A stretch of DNA of 41,510 nucleotides, taken from the NCBI RefSeq assembly GCF_000255495.1, contig NZ_AHYZ01000044.1, positions 1 to 41,510 of the forward strand. The letters run 5' to 3'. Under the pieces are notes generated by a model. That model was not told the origin of the DNA. It did no database searches and was given only the letters and a program-made list of their open reading frames with translations. The position numbers were made by a program, and so were the translations under genes. Origin of the DNA: Liquorilactobacillus vini DSM 20605 (GTDB lineage: Bacteria > Bacillota > Bacilli > Lactobacillales > Lactobacillaceae). This document shows, piece after piece, positions 27,903 through 36,597 of this stretch. Numbering within the stretch: the first letter of the stretch is position 1; each line of letters starts with the position of its first letter.

Positions 27903-27924
27903 CTGAATGGGGCGTTTTTATTTT
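27886..27924 (+). terminator. leu attenuator terminator (3:4)
   Basis: AAAACGTCTCATTC (27886-27899) pairs with GAATGGGGCGTTTT (27905-27918) in a 14-bp stem with loop TACCT, followed by TATTTT. Segment 4 repeats the GAATGGGGC of segment 2, as expected for competing helices. Confidence 0.88.
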
Positions 27925-27956
27925 AACAATTTTTAAATCCATAGGGGGAATTTAAT

Positions 27957-29126
27957 ATGAGTAAAATGATTCAATTTTTTGATACAACTTTGCGTGATGG
28001 TGAACAGACAATTGGTGTTAATTTTTCAATTGAAGATAAAATTATGTTGGCGCAAAAAATCGCTGATTGGGGGGCTGATGTAATTGAAGCTGGTTTTCCA
28101 GTTGCTTCAGAAAATGATTTTAATGCCGTGCGGCGAATTGGCCAAGAAGTAACTAATTGCAATGTGATTGGGCTGGCACGCTGTGTTAAAAAAGATATTG
28201 ATGCAGTAATCAAGGCTTTGACCGATGCTCCACATGGTCAAATTCACGTTTTTATTGCAACAAGTCCAATTCATCGTGAGTCAAAACTGCATATGACTCA
28301 AGAACAGGTTATTGAAAAGATTCAAGCGTGTGTTAGTTATGCCCGACAGCATTTTGACCATGTTGAATTTTCTCCAGAAGACGCAACTCGGACTGAATGG
28401 AACTTTCTGGTCAAAGCTGTGCGAACGGCAATTGCTGCGGGTGCTGAGGTAATTAATATTCCTGATACCACCGGTTATACTAACCCAGATGAATTTGGAG
28501 CCTTGTTCGATTATCTGAAGAAAAACATTCCAGAATTTGATCGAGTGACGTTTTCAGTTCATTGTCACAATGATTTGGGGATGGCAACGGCCAATGCTTT
28601 AGAGTCAATCCGGCACGGTGCAACTCGAATTGAAGGAACAATTAATGGAATTGGTGAAAGAGCTGGTAATACAGCCTTGGAAGAAGTAGCTGCTGCAATG
28701 TATGTTCGGCATGACTTTTATCAAGCGGAAAATCACGTTGATTTGAAAAAAACTTATGAATTAGCTAAATTGGTCAGTCAAAAAGCTAAAATGCCACTGC
28801 CACATAATAAACCAATCACTGGGACAAATGTTTTTTCACACGAATCAGGAATTCATCAAGATGGCTTTTTGAAGAATCATGCAACTTATGAAATTTTGAC
28901 GCCGCAAAGTGTCGGGGTTGCCCATTCATCGATTCCGTTAGGCAAATTGTCAGGCTCACACGCAGTTGCAGTTAAATTGGCAGAAATCGGTTACCAAGTG
29001 ACTAAGGCTGACATGAAATAAATCTTTCCAATTTTTAAACACGTTGCAGACAATCAATCGATCGTGAGAGAAGATGACTTGCGAGAGATCATGCAGCAAT
29101 TTGAAGCAATGAAACAAAAGAATTAA
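27957..29126 (+). pseudogene. leuA: 2-isopropylmalate synthase, short form, interrupted by a stop codon
   Basis: The first 354 codons are a clear HMGL-type synthase barrel: FFDTTLRDGEQTIGVNFS (metal and substrate site), EFSPEDATRT, INIPDTTGY, FSVHCHNDLGMATANAL and NGIGERAGNTALEEV, then the start of the linker domain (SGIHQDGFLKN). It condenses acetyl-CoA with 2-ketoisovalerate in leucine synthesis. A TAA at 29019-29021 interrupts the frame, which then continues in phase for 34 codons (IFPIFKHVADNQSIVREDDL...), matching the family's next helix; a single change (such as GAA to TAA) explains it. Even read through, it lacks the leucine-sensing C-terminal domain (usual length about 510). No leuB, leuC or leuD is nearby. 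Confidence 0.85.
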
Positions 29127-29140
29127 GCACTAGTAACTTA

Positions 29141-29197
29141 AAAATGGACCATTAAATTCAGTTTTGCGCTGAAATTTAATGATCCATTTTTATTTTG
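29141..29197. terminator. Terminator between leuA and the convergent MFS gene
   Basis: Long stem: AAAATGGACCATTAAATTCAG (29141-29161, 21 nt region) with CTGAAATTTAATGATCCA (29169-29186) onward, one bulge, then TTTTTATTTT. AT-rich ends on both strands suggest it works both ways. Confidence 0.82.
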
Positions 29198-29204
29198 TTA
29201 AGAA

Positions 29205-30431
29205 CTATTTACTGAGCTGTTTAAGACCTGGCAAATTGATCATGACAAGCAAACTCAGAATGTATAAGGCTGATAATGATCCCATGGTAACTGTCAAATT
29301 GAAGCGATCCATTAAAAAGCCAATTGCAACAGACGAAAAGCCACCAATTGCTCGACCAACATTCATAATCAGATTGTTAGCTGTTGACCTGATTTGTGCA
29401 GGGTAAAGTTGACTGATCACTGCACCATAGCCCCCAAACATTCCGTTGGAAAAAAAGCCAATCAAGCAGCCCGCTAGGATCAAAGTCAGCGAGTTGTGGG
29501 CTGCTAAGATTACAAACATCGAACTAGCTGAGCCAAGCAAAAAGACTGCAAATGAAAGCCGTGGACCAGCTGCATCCATTAGGTATCCAAATACCAGCAT
29601 CCCGATGCTCATCCCAATGATCGTAGCAATCATCCACAATGATGAACTGGCGATACTTAAACCTTGCTGTTGTTGAACGATAGACGGCAACCAATTCATT
29701 AAGCCAAAATATCCAGCAATTTGGACGATGGTCATTATCATTAGTCCTAAAGTCTGGCCAAATAGTTGCCGGGTTTTAAATAATTGCCCAAAAGTCGCTG
29801 TTTGATTTTGTTGCTGAGCAATTTGTTTTGCTTGCAAGAATTCCTGGCTTTCAGTCAAATGACGCCGAATAAAATAAGTCAGTAAGACCGGAATAATTCC
29901 CAATAAAAATAAAGTATTCCAGCCAAACTTTGGAATAATAGCAGCCGCCAGTAACGCAGCAATGATTGCACCAACTTGCCCACCAATAGCTGCAACTGAA
30001 GTCATTCTCCCAACGTGATCCTGCTGAAAATTTTCAGCAATCAAAGCCATGCCAACTCCATATTCTCCGCCTGCACCAATGCCAGCCAAGAAACGCATCG
30101 TGTAGATCATTGGTAAGCTGTGGGCAAAATACATTAAGCCAGTAGCAAACGCAAAAATAAAAATAGTGTAGGAAAATGTTTTGACTCGACCAATGCGATC
30201 ACCTAACAATCCGAAAGCCGCACCGCCAACCAGCATTCCGATATTAGTAATTGAGCCGATCCAACCAGCAGCCATTCCTGATAAATGTAAAGAAGCAATT
30301 ATTGAAGTCAATGAAAATGACAAAAACATGATATCCATGTTTTCTAAAGAAAAACCAGCAGCCGTTGAAGCAATAACCCATTTTTGCGAGTTGCTGAATG
30401 ACTTCTGGTTAGTTGATTTGATTTGTTCCAT
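29205..30431 (-). CDS. MFS transporter (sugar / metabolite:H+ symporter type)
   Basis: 408 aa, twelve predicted spans. AAFGLLGDRIGRVKTF is the loop 2-3 signature of the major facilitator superfamily, repeated weakly in the second half (FGYLMDAAGPRLSF). RFLAGIGAGGEYGVGMALIAE resembles the metabolite:H+ symporter branch (ShiA/AAHS-type). The substrate, perhaps an aromatic or organic acid, is not readable. The frame is open 13 codons further, but GGAGG stands 10 bases before ATG 30431 and that region folds into a TGATGC/GCATCA hairpin. Convergent with leuA and divergent from queF. Confidence 0.87.
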   Translation of the reverse strand: MEQIKSTNQKSFSNSQKWVIASTAAGFSLENMDIMFLSFSLTSIIASLHLSGMAAGWIGSITNIGMLVGGAAFGLLGDRIGRVKTFSYTIFIFAFATGLMYFAHSLPMIYTMRFLAGIGAGGEYGVGMALIAENFQQDHVGRMTSVAAIGGQVGAIIAALLAAAIIPKFGWNTLFLLGIIPVLLTYFIRRHLTESQEFLQAKQIAQQQNQTATFGQLFKTRQLFGQTLGLMIMTIVQIAGYFGLMNWLPSIVQQQQGLSIASSSLWMIATIIGMSIGMLVFGYLMDAAGPRLSFAVFLLGSASSMFVILAAHNSLTLILAGCLIGFFSNGMFGGYGAVISQLYPAQIRSTANNLIMNVGRAIGGFSSVAIGFLMDRFNLTVTMGSLSALYILSLLVMINLPGLKQLSK

Positions 30432-30598
30432 ATTTAAAAAACCTCCAAAATTGATGCTCACGGGCATCATTTATTTTGCTGCACTATTAATTATTATTTC
30501 ATTAAAAAGTAGTAATTACAAGACTAAAAATAACTTTTGCAGGGAAATTTGTTTTTCATCTGGTTTTATTGTAGACTGAAAACGCTGATTAATTAAAC

Positions 30599-30641
30599 GG
30601 AGTATGTTTTCCCTAAACCTCCACAAAAAAACAAAAGGAGC
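30599..30641 (+). promoter_or_regulatory. Candidate RNA switch (preQ1-I-like) in the queF leader
   Basis: GGAG (30599-30602) can pair with CTCC (30620-30623), followed by an A-rich tail (ACAAAAAAACAAAA) and the Shine-Dalgarno AGGAG of queF. CCTCC could instead pair with that AGGAG, so the two helices exclude each other. The layout (short stem, A-rich tail entering the SD) is that of class I preQ1 riboswitches, and the downstream genes fit. However, the loop is longer than the consensus and the usual GGTT/GGGTC core is not seen, so the assignment is tentative. Confidence 0.35.
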
Positions 30642-30648
30642 TTTTTTA

Positions 30649-31179
30649 ATGCAAAAATTTAATAGTTTTACCTCACGTACACCCCAAGAATTTGGGAATG
30701 TTTCCCAACTTGGCAACAAGCAGACCAAGTATCCCCAAGATTATGACCCTTCAGTTTTAGAAACCTTCGTTAATAAACATCCTGATCATGATTATTTGGT
30801 ATCTTTTGACGCTTATGAATTTACTAGTCTTTGTCCAAAAACAGGCCAGCCTGATTTTGCCAAGGTCTATCTTTCATATATTCCAACGCAAAAAATGGTT
30901 GAAAGCAAAAGCTTGAAACTTTACCTTTTCGGTTTTCGCAATCATGGTGATTTTCATGAGGATTGCATGAATATCATCCTCAATGATCTAAACCGCTTAA
31001 TGGATCCCAAATATATTGAAGTTTTTGGCTTATTTACTCCTCGTGGCGGAATTTCAATTTATCCCTTTGTCAATCGGGTTAACCCTAAATATGAAACGGA
31101 TGAACTGAAACAGTTAGCGTTTCATAGAAAATTACAATTCCTAAATCAATTGCCGACATATAAAAATGCAGTCAGGTAG
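30649..31179 (+). CDS. queF: NADPH-dependent 7-cyano-7-deazaguanine (preQ0) reductase
   Basis: 176 aa, the unimodular bacterial type. It reduces preQ0 to preQ1 in queuosine synthesis. The catalytic Cys is C62 in [13 protein letters not shown], with D69 next to it; the QueF motif ESKSLKLY lies at 85-92, and HEDC at 103-106 binds substrate. An in-frame ATG at 30604 exists, but AAAAGGAG lies just upstream of ATG 30649 and homologs begin here. First gene of queF-queC-queT, with intergaps of 5-20 bases. Confidence 0.95.
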   Translation: MQKFNSFTSRTPQEFGNVSQLGNKQTKYPQDYDPSVLETFVNKHPDHDYLVSFDAYEFTSLCPKTGQPDFAKVYLSYIPTQKMVESKSLKLYLFGFRNHGDFHEDCMNIILNDLNRLMDPKYIEVFGLFTPRGGISIYPFVNRVNPKYETDELKQLAFHRKLQFLNQLPTYKNAVR

Positions 31180-31184
31180 GTGAA

Positions 31185-31892
31185 ATGATGAAACAAGTAA
31201 TCTTGCTTTCGGGTGGTTTAGATTCGGCCGTTTGCTTAGCTCAAGCAGTTAAAGCTCAAGGTAAGGAAAATGTGATTGCGCTGTCATTTGCCTATGGTCA
31301 AAAACACCAATTGGAGCTGCAAACTGCGCAACAAGTTGCCCAGTTTTATAAAGTTGAACATTTAATTGCTAAGATTGATCCACAAATTTTTTCTGGGTCT
31401 TCATCAACCTTGCTACAAGGAAACGGTCAGATCGCGCAACTTAGTTATCAGGCAATCATGCAAAAGAATGGTTCGGGAATCGTTGATACCTATGTTCCTT
31501 TTAGAAATGGCTTAATGATTTCTCAAGCAGCGGCCCTCGCGTATAGTCGGCGATGTTCAAGAATCGTCTATGGAGCTCATGTTGATGATGCCGCTGGCAA
31601 TGCTTATCCGGATTGTTCGCCAAGTTTCTACCATGCGATGAACCAGGCTATTGTGTTAGGGACTGACAACCAAGTTCACTTAGCAGCGCCATTAATTACA
31701 CGTAATAAGGCAGGAGTTGTTCAATTTGGTCAACAACTAAAAGTACCTTTTGAGCTAACTCGTTCGTGTTATGAAGGCCAACAGTTTTCATGTGGAAAAT
31801 GTGCAACTTGTCGTGATCGAATCAAAGCTTTTAAAATCAACGGCTTAAAAGATCCCATCAAGTATGAAATTAAAATTGATTGGGAACATTAA
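31185..31892 (+). CDS. queC: 7-cyano-7-deazaguanine synthase
   Basis: About 235 aa. It converts 7-carboxy-7-deazaguanine to preQ0 with ATP and ammonia. The PP-loop SGGLDSAVCLAQA is near the N terminus; the zinc site is the C-terminal cluster SCYEGQQFSCGKCATCRDR (four cysteines); YVPFRNG and YGAHVDD are also conserved. ATG 31185 and ATG 31188 both follow AGGTAGGTG, five bases after queF, and the choice is open. QueD and QueE, needed to make its substrate, are not in the window. Confidence 0.95.
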   Translation: MMKQVILLSGGLDSAVCLAQAVKAQGKENVIALSFAYGQKHQLELQTAQQVAQFYKVEHLIAKIDPQIFSGSSSTLLQGNGQIAQLSYQAIMQKNGSGIVDTYVPFRNGLMISQAAALAYSRRCSRIVYGAHVDDAAGNAYPDCSPSFYHAMNQAIVLGTDNQVHLAAPLITRNKAGVVQFGQQLKVPFELTRSCYEGQQFSCGKCATCRDRIKAFKINGLKDPIKYEIKIDWEH

Positions 31893-31910
31893 ATTTTTGG
31901 GGTGGAAAAA

Positions 31911-32411
31911 ATGAATCATAAAAAATTGAAACTTGTAGTATTGAACGGCTTAATTGCTGCCTGTTATGTAGTCATTACTGCCTTGTTCTCCAGCTTTTCT
32001 TTTGGGGTGATCCAAGTTCGAATTTCAACTGTTTTGTACCAATTGGTAGCCTATAATAAGCACTTATATTGGGGAATGGTTCTAGGAGTTGTAATTGCTA
32101 ATTTACTTTTTAGTCCATTTGGTTTATTAGATATTTTGGTTGGAGTCGGGGTTACTGGAGGTGGTTTAGCAGTTGCCATTTTGATAAATCAGCGCATTAA
32201 TCGCCGCTTAGTTAAATCAGTTGTTATTGGCATAAGCGTTTCTTTGGCAATGATTTTTGTTGCAATTGAATTAGTAACAATTTCGAAGGTTCCTTTTGTC
32301 ATTACTTATGTATATTTAGTAGTTGGCCAACTAATTGCACAAGTTGTTGGGTTAGTAGTGTTTTCTTTGATTGATCGTAAATTGAACTTGCAAAAGTTGC
32401 TGAGCTGTTGA
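31911..32411 (+). CDS. queT: Queuosine precursor ECF transporter, S component
   Basis: 166 aa with about five spans. It belongs to the QueT (COG4708) substrate-binding proteins that join the shared ECF energy-coupling module to import queuosine precursors. LNGLIAACYVVITALFSSFSFGVIQVRIST is the characteristic N-terminal span, including the VQxRxSxxL pattern near the start of the family, and LFSPFGLLDILVGVGVT is conserved. GGGGTGG at 31899-31905 places the start at ATG 31911. Co-transcribed with queF and queC; a terminator follows. Confidence 0.9.
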   Translation: MNHKKLKLVVLNGLIAACYVVITALFSSFSFGVIQVRISTVLYQLVAYNKHLYWGMVLGVVIANLLFSPFGLLDILVGVGVTGGGLAVAILINQRINRRLVKSVVIGISVSLAMIFVAIELVTISKVPFVITYVYLVVGQLIAQVVGLVVFSLIDRKLNLQKLLSC

Positions 32412-32436
32412 TCGCCAAAAAGCTTAAATTCTTTCG

Positions 32437-32468
32437 AGCGCTGGGAAAATCAGTTTTCCAGCGCTTTA
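32437..32468 (+). terminator. Terminator of queF-queC-queT
   Basis: AGCGCTGG(G)AAAA (32437-32449) pairs with TTTTCCAGCGCT (32454-32465), with one bulged G; only a short T-run follows. Confidence 0.75.
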
Positions 32469-32534
32469 ATCTAAAATGAATTACTTATTCGGTGGAATAT
32501 GATATGCTAAAGATATTAAAGCAGGTGAGGCAGC

Positions 32535-32981
32535 ATGAAAAAAAACAGAAAAGTTATTTTGGGATTAGTCTTCTTAAATTGGCTTTTACAGACTTTATTG
32601 GTACTACTTTTTAAACAGCAATTATTAACGCCGTTGCCACAACACTTTGGCTTGAATGGTCAACCAGATGGGTGGTTTACTACCGGTACCTCATTAGCAA
32701 ATGCATTAGGACTTCTGTTAATTTTAAATTTTACGGGAATGATTTTTGTTAATCTAAAATTCTTTGGTCAAAATCGCTGGGCTGTTTTAAATACAGCAGT
32801 GGGAAAACTTTGTTTAAATTGGTTCATTAGTTGGTTTATTGTTACTTGCTGGTTAGTGGAATTTAGTTTTTTTACGTTTGGTGTTGGTTGGTCAGCTGAT
32901 CTGCAGCTAATTTTTGATTTAATAATGCTGGTTGGTTTATTGATTAGAATTAGTCACAAAAAACATAACGAAGCGCGGTGA
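32535..32981 (+). CDS. DUF1648-like membrane protein
   Basis: 148 aa with four spans (about residues 7-25, 53-72, 93-113, 122-140). The loop after the first span reads LPQHFGLNGQPDGW, the P-x-H-F-x-x-x-G-x-P-D pattern of DUF1648, a domain common in SdpI-type immunity and other membrane proteins of Firmicutes; the C-terminal SdpI part is absent. GCAGGTGAGG precedes the ATG. Overlaps the next gene (msrA) by four bases (GTGA), so the two are probably translated together, an unusual partnership whose meaning is unclear. Confidence 0.75.
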   Translation: MKKNRKVILGLVFLNWLLQTLLVLLFKQQLLTPLPQHFGLNGQPDGWFTTGTSLANALGLLLILNFTGMIFVNLKFFGQNRWAVLNTAVGKLCLNWFISWFIVTCWLVEFSFFTFGVGWSADLQLIFDLIMLVGLLIRISHKKHNEAR

Positions 32982-33793
32982 TTGGCTTGCGGAATCAAAC
33001 GACAGTAATTAAACTTGAGCGTCATCTCTACAATCTGATTTTAAATCCAGCAACGCGCAAGTGGGAACGCGAACAATTATTGATTGCTAAAAATCAATTG
33101 AAAAATAATTCACAACAAGTTTGGGAAAATTTAGAGTTGAATTTACGACCATTAGCGATTAGAAATAACTTGACTCCAGACATGACCGATTTTTATGCTG
33201 AATTGACTGGTCAATCAGTTAATTCAGCAAGGAAACTTATTCAGCGCCATTATCAACTGGATCAGCCTGAGCAACAACGGGCAATTTTTGCAGGTGGCTG
33301 TTTTTGGTGCATGGTCGAACCATTTGAATTAAAACCGGGAGTTGTTGCGGTAATTGCTGGTTATACAGGCGGTCAGACTGCTAACCCAACTTATGAGCAG
33401 GTCAGCAGTCAAACTAGTGGACATGTTGAAGCAGTGGAAATTATTTTTGATCAGCGTAATTTAAGTTATCGCTCTTTGTTGAATTGCTACTGGCAATTGA
33501 TCGATCCAACTGATGCTCAGGGACAAATCAACGATCGCGGGCAAAATTACCGGGCACAGATTTTTTATCTTAGTCCCCAGCAAAAGTTATTAGCCGAACA
33601 AAGTAAACGTGCCATCAGCCGTGATTACCGAAAACCAATCGTGGTTCCGATCTTACCAGCAGGTGATTTTTATCCGGCTGAAAACTTTCATCAGCAATTT
33701 TATCGGAAATATCCTCGACGTTATCGTCAGCTGAAAGTTGAGCGCAAAGTTTTCCTGTATGGTAAAAGATGGATTGAAAGACTAACAAAATGA
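32978..33793 (+). CDS. msrA: Peptide-methionine (S)-S-oxide reductase with N-terminal extension
   Basis: 271 aa. The MsrA domain starts at about residue 100: FAGGCFWCMVEPF holds the catalytic cysteine (C108), with GYTGG, SGHVEAVEI and RGQNYRAQIFY following in order. It repairs oxidised methionine in proteins. The first 100 residues are helical and polar, without a motif I know; MsrA alone is about 170 residues. The GTG at 32978 overlaps the upstream stop; ribosome signals are weak and TTG 32987 is an alternative, so the exact N terminus is uncertain. No msrB is adjacent. Confidence 0.92.
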   Translation: MIGLRNQTTVIKLERHLYNLILNPATRKWEREQLLIAKNQLKNNSQQVWENLELNLRPLAIRNNLTPDMTDFYAELTGQSVNSARKLIQRHYQLDQPEQQRAIFAGGCFWCMVEPFELKPGVVAVIAGYTGGQTANPTYEQVSSQTSGHVEAVEIIFDQRNLSYRSLLNCYWQLIDPTDAQGQINDRGQNYRAQIFYLSPQQKLLAEQSKRAISRDYRKPIVVPILPAGDFYPAENFHQQFYRKYPRRYRQLKVERKVFLYGKRWIERLTK

Positions 33794-33834
33794 GAAGGTC
33801 GCAGAGGTTTATTCTCCAATCTTCTCATTTTGTT
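33784..33834. terminator. Bidirectional terminator between msrA and ferritin
   Basis: Perfect 14-bp inverted repeat AACAAAATGAGAAG (33784-33797) / CTTCTCATTTTGTT (33821-33834). The msrA stop codon lies inside the left arm. Confidence 0.85.
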
Positions 33835-33850
33835 ATTTATAGTTAAGAAA

Positions 33851-34343
33851 TCAAGCCTCATGGGCAGTACTTTGAGCCATCAAACTATCCAAGGATAAAA
33901 TTCCCTTTTCATTGACTAATTTATATTTAGCCAATAGCTCCCGGGCATTGACTTCTTCTTCAACTTGTTCATCGATGAAGTACTTCAAAAATGACTGGGT
34001 TTCATAATCGTGTTCTTTTTCTGCCAGCTGATAGATTTTTCGAATGCATTGACTGATATATTGTTCGTGTCCAAGACCTTTTTCCATAACTTCCTTAGCC
34101 GAAGCGTATTTTTGCGAAGTATGTTCAATCGGGGTCAAAGTAACCGGCCGGGCTAGGTCATGCAAAAAATTGATGAATTTCCAACCATGGCCAATTTCTT
34201 CATTTGCTTGATCTTTATACCAACTTGAAAAGCCATGTAATGACCGCTCTTCAAAGAAATTATAAAAAATCCAAATAAATATAAGCTGACTGGAACTCTT
34301 TATTGATTTGTGAATTTAATAATTGATAAACATCTGCTTGCAT
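33851..34343 (-). pseudogene. Ferritin (non-heme), frameshifted
   Basis: From ATG 34343 (AAAGGAG upstream) the minus strand reads MQADVYQLLNSQINKEFQSAYIYLDF, the first ferritin helix, then stops because a T-run has six T residues (AAAAAA at 34264-34269 on the plus strand). With five T residues the frame continues YNFFEERSLHGFSSWYKDQANEEIGHGWKF into the intact downstream part (MHDLARPVTL... to 33851), giving about 163 residues, normal for bacterial ferritin. Ferroxidase ligands are in INKEFQ and ANEEIGHGWKF, with further acids in the later helices (EKEHDYE, EQVEEEV). It would oxidise and store iron. The fragment from the internal ATG at 34165 lacks half the bundle. Confidence 0.88.
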
Positions 34344-34471
34344 TATTTGATCTCCTTTCATGCTTATGATAACACAAGTTCAACTTTAAATTAATAAAAA
34401 AACTTCGTTGTAGTACGAAATATGGTAACTTGGATGATAGAGAACCAAATATGTACTTGGGGGAAATTTGA

Positions 34472-36288
34472 ATGAAAAGAAACCTGCTGCAACTGGGAAT
34501 TGGCTTTTGTTTAGGCGTGATTTTTTTATTTTCTTCACCGGTTTTAGCTGATCCGGCTTATAACATTGATCGTTATCAAGTCAAGGTTGCTTTACAAAGT
34601 GATGGGTCTGCAATTCTAACGCAAAAAATCAAATATGATTTTCTTGATGAAGCTCACGGTGTTTACTATCATCAAGCACTTAACGACCAGCAAAAACTTA
34701 ATGACATTTCAGTTGCGGTTAAGCAAAATGGTCAGACAACCCAATTAGCTGCAAAAAGTTCTGGTGCCAACGATACATATCAAACGACGATGCGTAGCAA
34801 GCTAGTGCGCTTAAAAGTTTTTCATGCCGTCGATTCTGGACCGGCTACTTTTATTTATCGCTACCGTATAAATCACGTGGTCACTAACTGGCGCGATACA
34901 GCAGAGATGAACTGGAAAATTATTGGCAGTAAGTGGGATGTTGCTTTGCACCACGTCCGGATCGTAATTGTTTTGCCACAAAAAAATGTCCGTCAATTGC
35001 AGGCTTGGACGCATAACCAGACGAATGGTTCGACTCAAGTTGACCGCCGGCAAGGAAAAGTTGTAATCACGACGGCTCAAAATCCTGCTAATAGTTTTAT
35101 TGAAAGCCGCTTATTGTTTCCTTCCAAGGTAACGGCTGACAACCCGCTTGTTAAAAAGCAAAAACGTAAGCAACAGGTTCAGCAACAAGAAGCTAAGTGG
35201 GCGCAAGAAGCTAATTTGCAGCGAAAGCAAGCTCGCCGTGCGAAACAATTGCGTTTATCTTTGATTTGGGGAATTGTCGCGGTTTTATTTGCAGTTAGTT
35301 TGCTTTTCTTTGTGGCTGATCAACCGGTCAAAGTCAAATGGCCAAGACACGGTCAAAGCTTGCCGCATTCATTTGCATTGCCCAGTCAGCCTGCTGCCGT
35401 TGTGCAAGCAATCTTAACTAATGCTCGTCCAGATACTAAAGCATTGGGAGCAGCTTTACTCGAATTGGCTGCCAAAAAACAAATTCACTTGCTAACTAAG
35501 AAACAAAAGAAGCGTTTTGGTCACAGCCAAACGGATTTGCAAGTTGACTTGCTGGATCCAGCAATTTTAAATGTTCCAATTTGGCAGGCACTGTTTGCTG
35601 TTGCCGGCAATGGCAAATCATTTACTTTTAGCGGATTAAAAAAGGTTGGAATTCAAATCAAAAAAGCAAAAAGCTTAATCGGGCCTTTATCAAATGGTAA
35701 AAACAAGTACAGCAGCAGGCTCAACAGCAACATTATCTTGATGCCCAAATTAAACAGGCTTTAAAATATCATTTGTTGCTAACGCTTTTGATAATTGGGG
35801 TCACCTTGGTCGGCAGTGCTGTGATTGGCAACCCAATCGGCTGGTTGATCGGAGGTACCCTTAGCTTGTTGCAGTTATTGATTCATAGATGGTTTCGGCA
35901 GACACACTGTCCCTATACTGTCAGTGGAACGCAGCTGGTTGAACAACTGCGCGGCTTCAAGAAAATGCTAAAGGATATTGGCCGATTTGATTTAAAACAA
36001 GTTGGTGAATTGGTCCTATGGGAAAATGTCATGTCCTATGCGGTTGCTTTTGGGATTGCCCCGCAAGTTGCTCAAGTCTTGGCCGCCTCTTTTGATGAAC
36101 AGACTTTGACCAATGATGTTTTTCTTTATTATCCACTTTTCATTAATAATCCAGATTTTGATTTTGGGACAACTTTTTCTAATAGTTTCTCTACTGGTAG
36201 CATGGTTAGTTCAAATGGTAGCTCTGGTGGCTTTAGTGGAGGTAACTCCGGCGGTTTTGGCGGTGGCTCTGGTGGTGGAGCATTTTAA
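34472..36288 (+). pseudogene. DUF2207 predicted membrane protein, frameshifted
   Basis: Signal peptide (MKRNLLQLGIGFCLGVIFLFSSPVLA), then an extracytoplasmic DUF2207 domain (YNIDRYQVKVALQSDGSAILTQKI...), one span at about residues 265-282, cytoplasmic part, and a glycine-rich tail (SGGFSGGNSGGFGGGSGGGAF) typical of the family. The frame breaks at an A-run: five A residues at 35699-35703 end the first part at 35764, whereas six would continue KQVQQQAQQQHYLDAQIKQALKYHLLL into the part with the last two spans and the tail. The restored protein is about 605 residues, the family norm. Function unknown; often linked to envelope. GGGGG precedes the ATG. Confidence 0.88.
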
Positions 36289-36293
36289 AATAA

Positions 36294-36347
36294 TTGACTT
36301 TTCAAAATATGCAATGTATATTTTACTTATGGAATATATATATTGCA
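36294..36347 (+). promoter_or_regulatory. Promoter of the XRE gene with overlapping inverted repeat
   Basis: TTGACT (36294-36299), 17-bp spacer, TATATT (36317-36322). TGCAATGTATATT (36310-36322) is inversely repeated at 36333-36347 (AATATATATATTGCA), so the left arm covers the -10. The likely ligand is the regulator encoded immediately downstream, giving autorepression. Confidence 0.65.
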
Positions 36348-36375
36348 CTGAGCTAATTCTAGGTGGAGGATTTGA

Positions 36376-36597
36376 ATGTTAAATCGGGTCAAACTTTTTC
36401 GAATTGAAAAAAATCTTTCTCAGAAAAAATTAGCCGAATTAGTTGGCGTGACGCGCCAAACGATTGGGCTAATTGAAAAGGGTCAATATAATCCGACTTT
36501 GCATCTCTGCTTACAAATCTGTTACCAACTGGATAAAACTCTCGATCAAGTTTTTTGGATCGATCAATCGGAGGCACGAAAAGTTGAAAAAAGTTAA
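36376..36597 (+). CDS. XRE-family transcriptional regulator (Cro/CI-like)
   Basis: 73 aa, a single HTH domain: LSQKKLAELVGVTRQTIGLIEKGQYNPTLHLCLQICYQL is a textbook XRE motif (residues 14-52), most like the short YozG/YgzD type that sit beside a membrane protein gene. GGTGGAGG precedes the ATG. Its 3' end overlaps the next gene by 14 bases. A palindrome at its -10 box suggests self-control. Confidence 0.92.
   Translation: MLNRVKLFRIEKNLSQKKLAELVGVTRQTIGLIEKGQYNPTLHLCLQICYQLDKTLDQVFWIDQSEARKVEKS

Noticed and set aside
27744..27956. T-box riboswitch before leuA
   Set aside because: No T-box sequence or specifier-loop architecture; the leader peptide with Leu codons and competing helices accounts for the region.
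33851..34165. Stand-alone 104-residue ferritin-like protein
   Set aside because: It lacks the first two helices and half of the iron ligands, which lie upstream in another frame.
36113..36382. 89-residue hydrophobic frame at the end of the DUF2207 gene
   Set aside because: Out-of-frame reading of the glycine-rich tail; no ribosome site.
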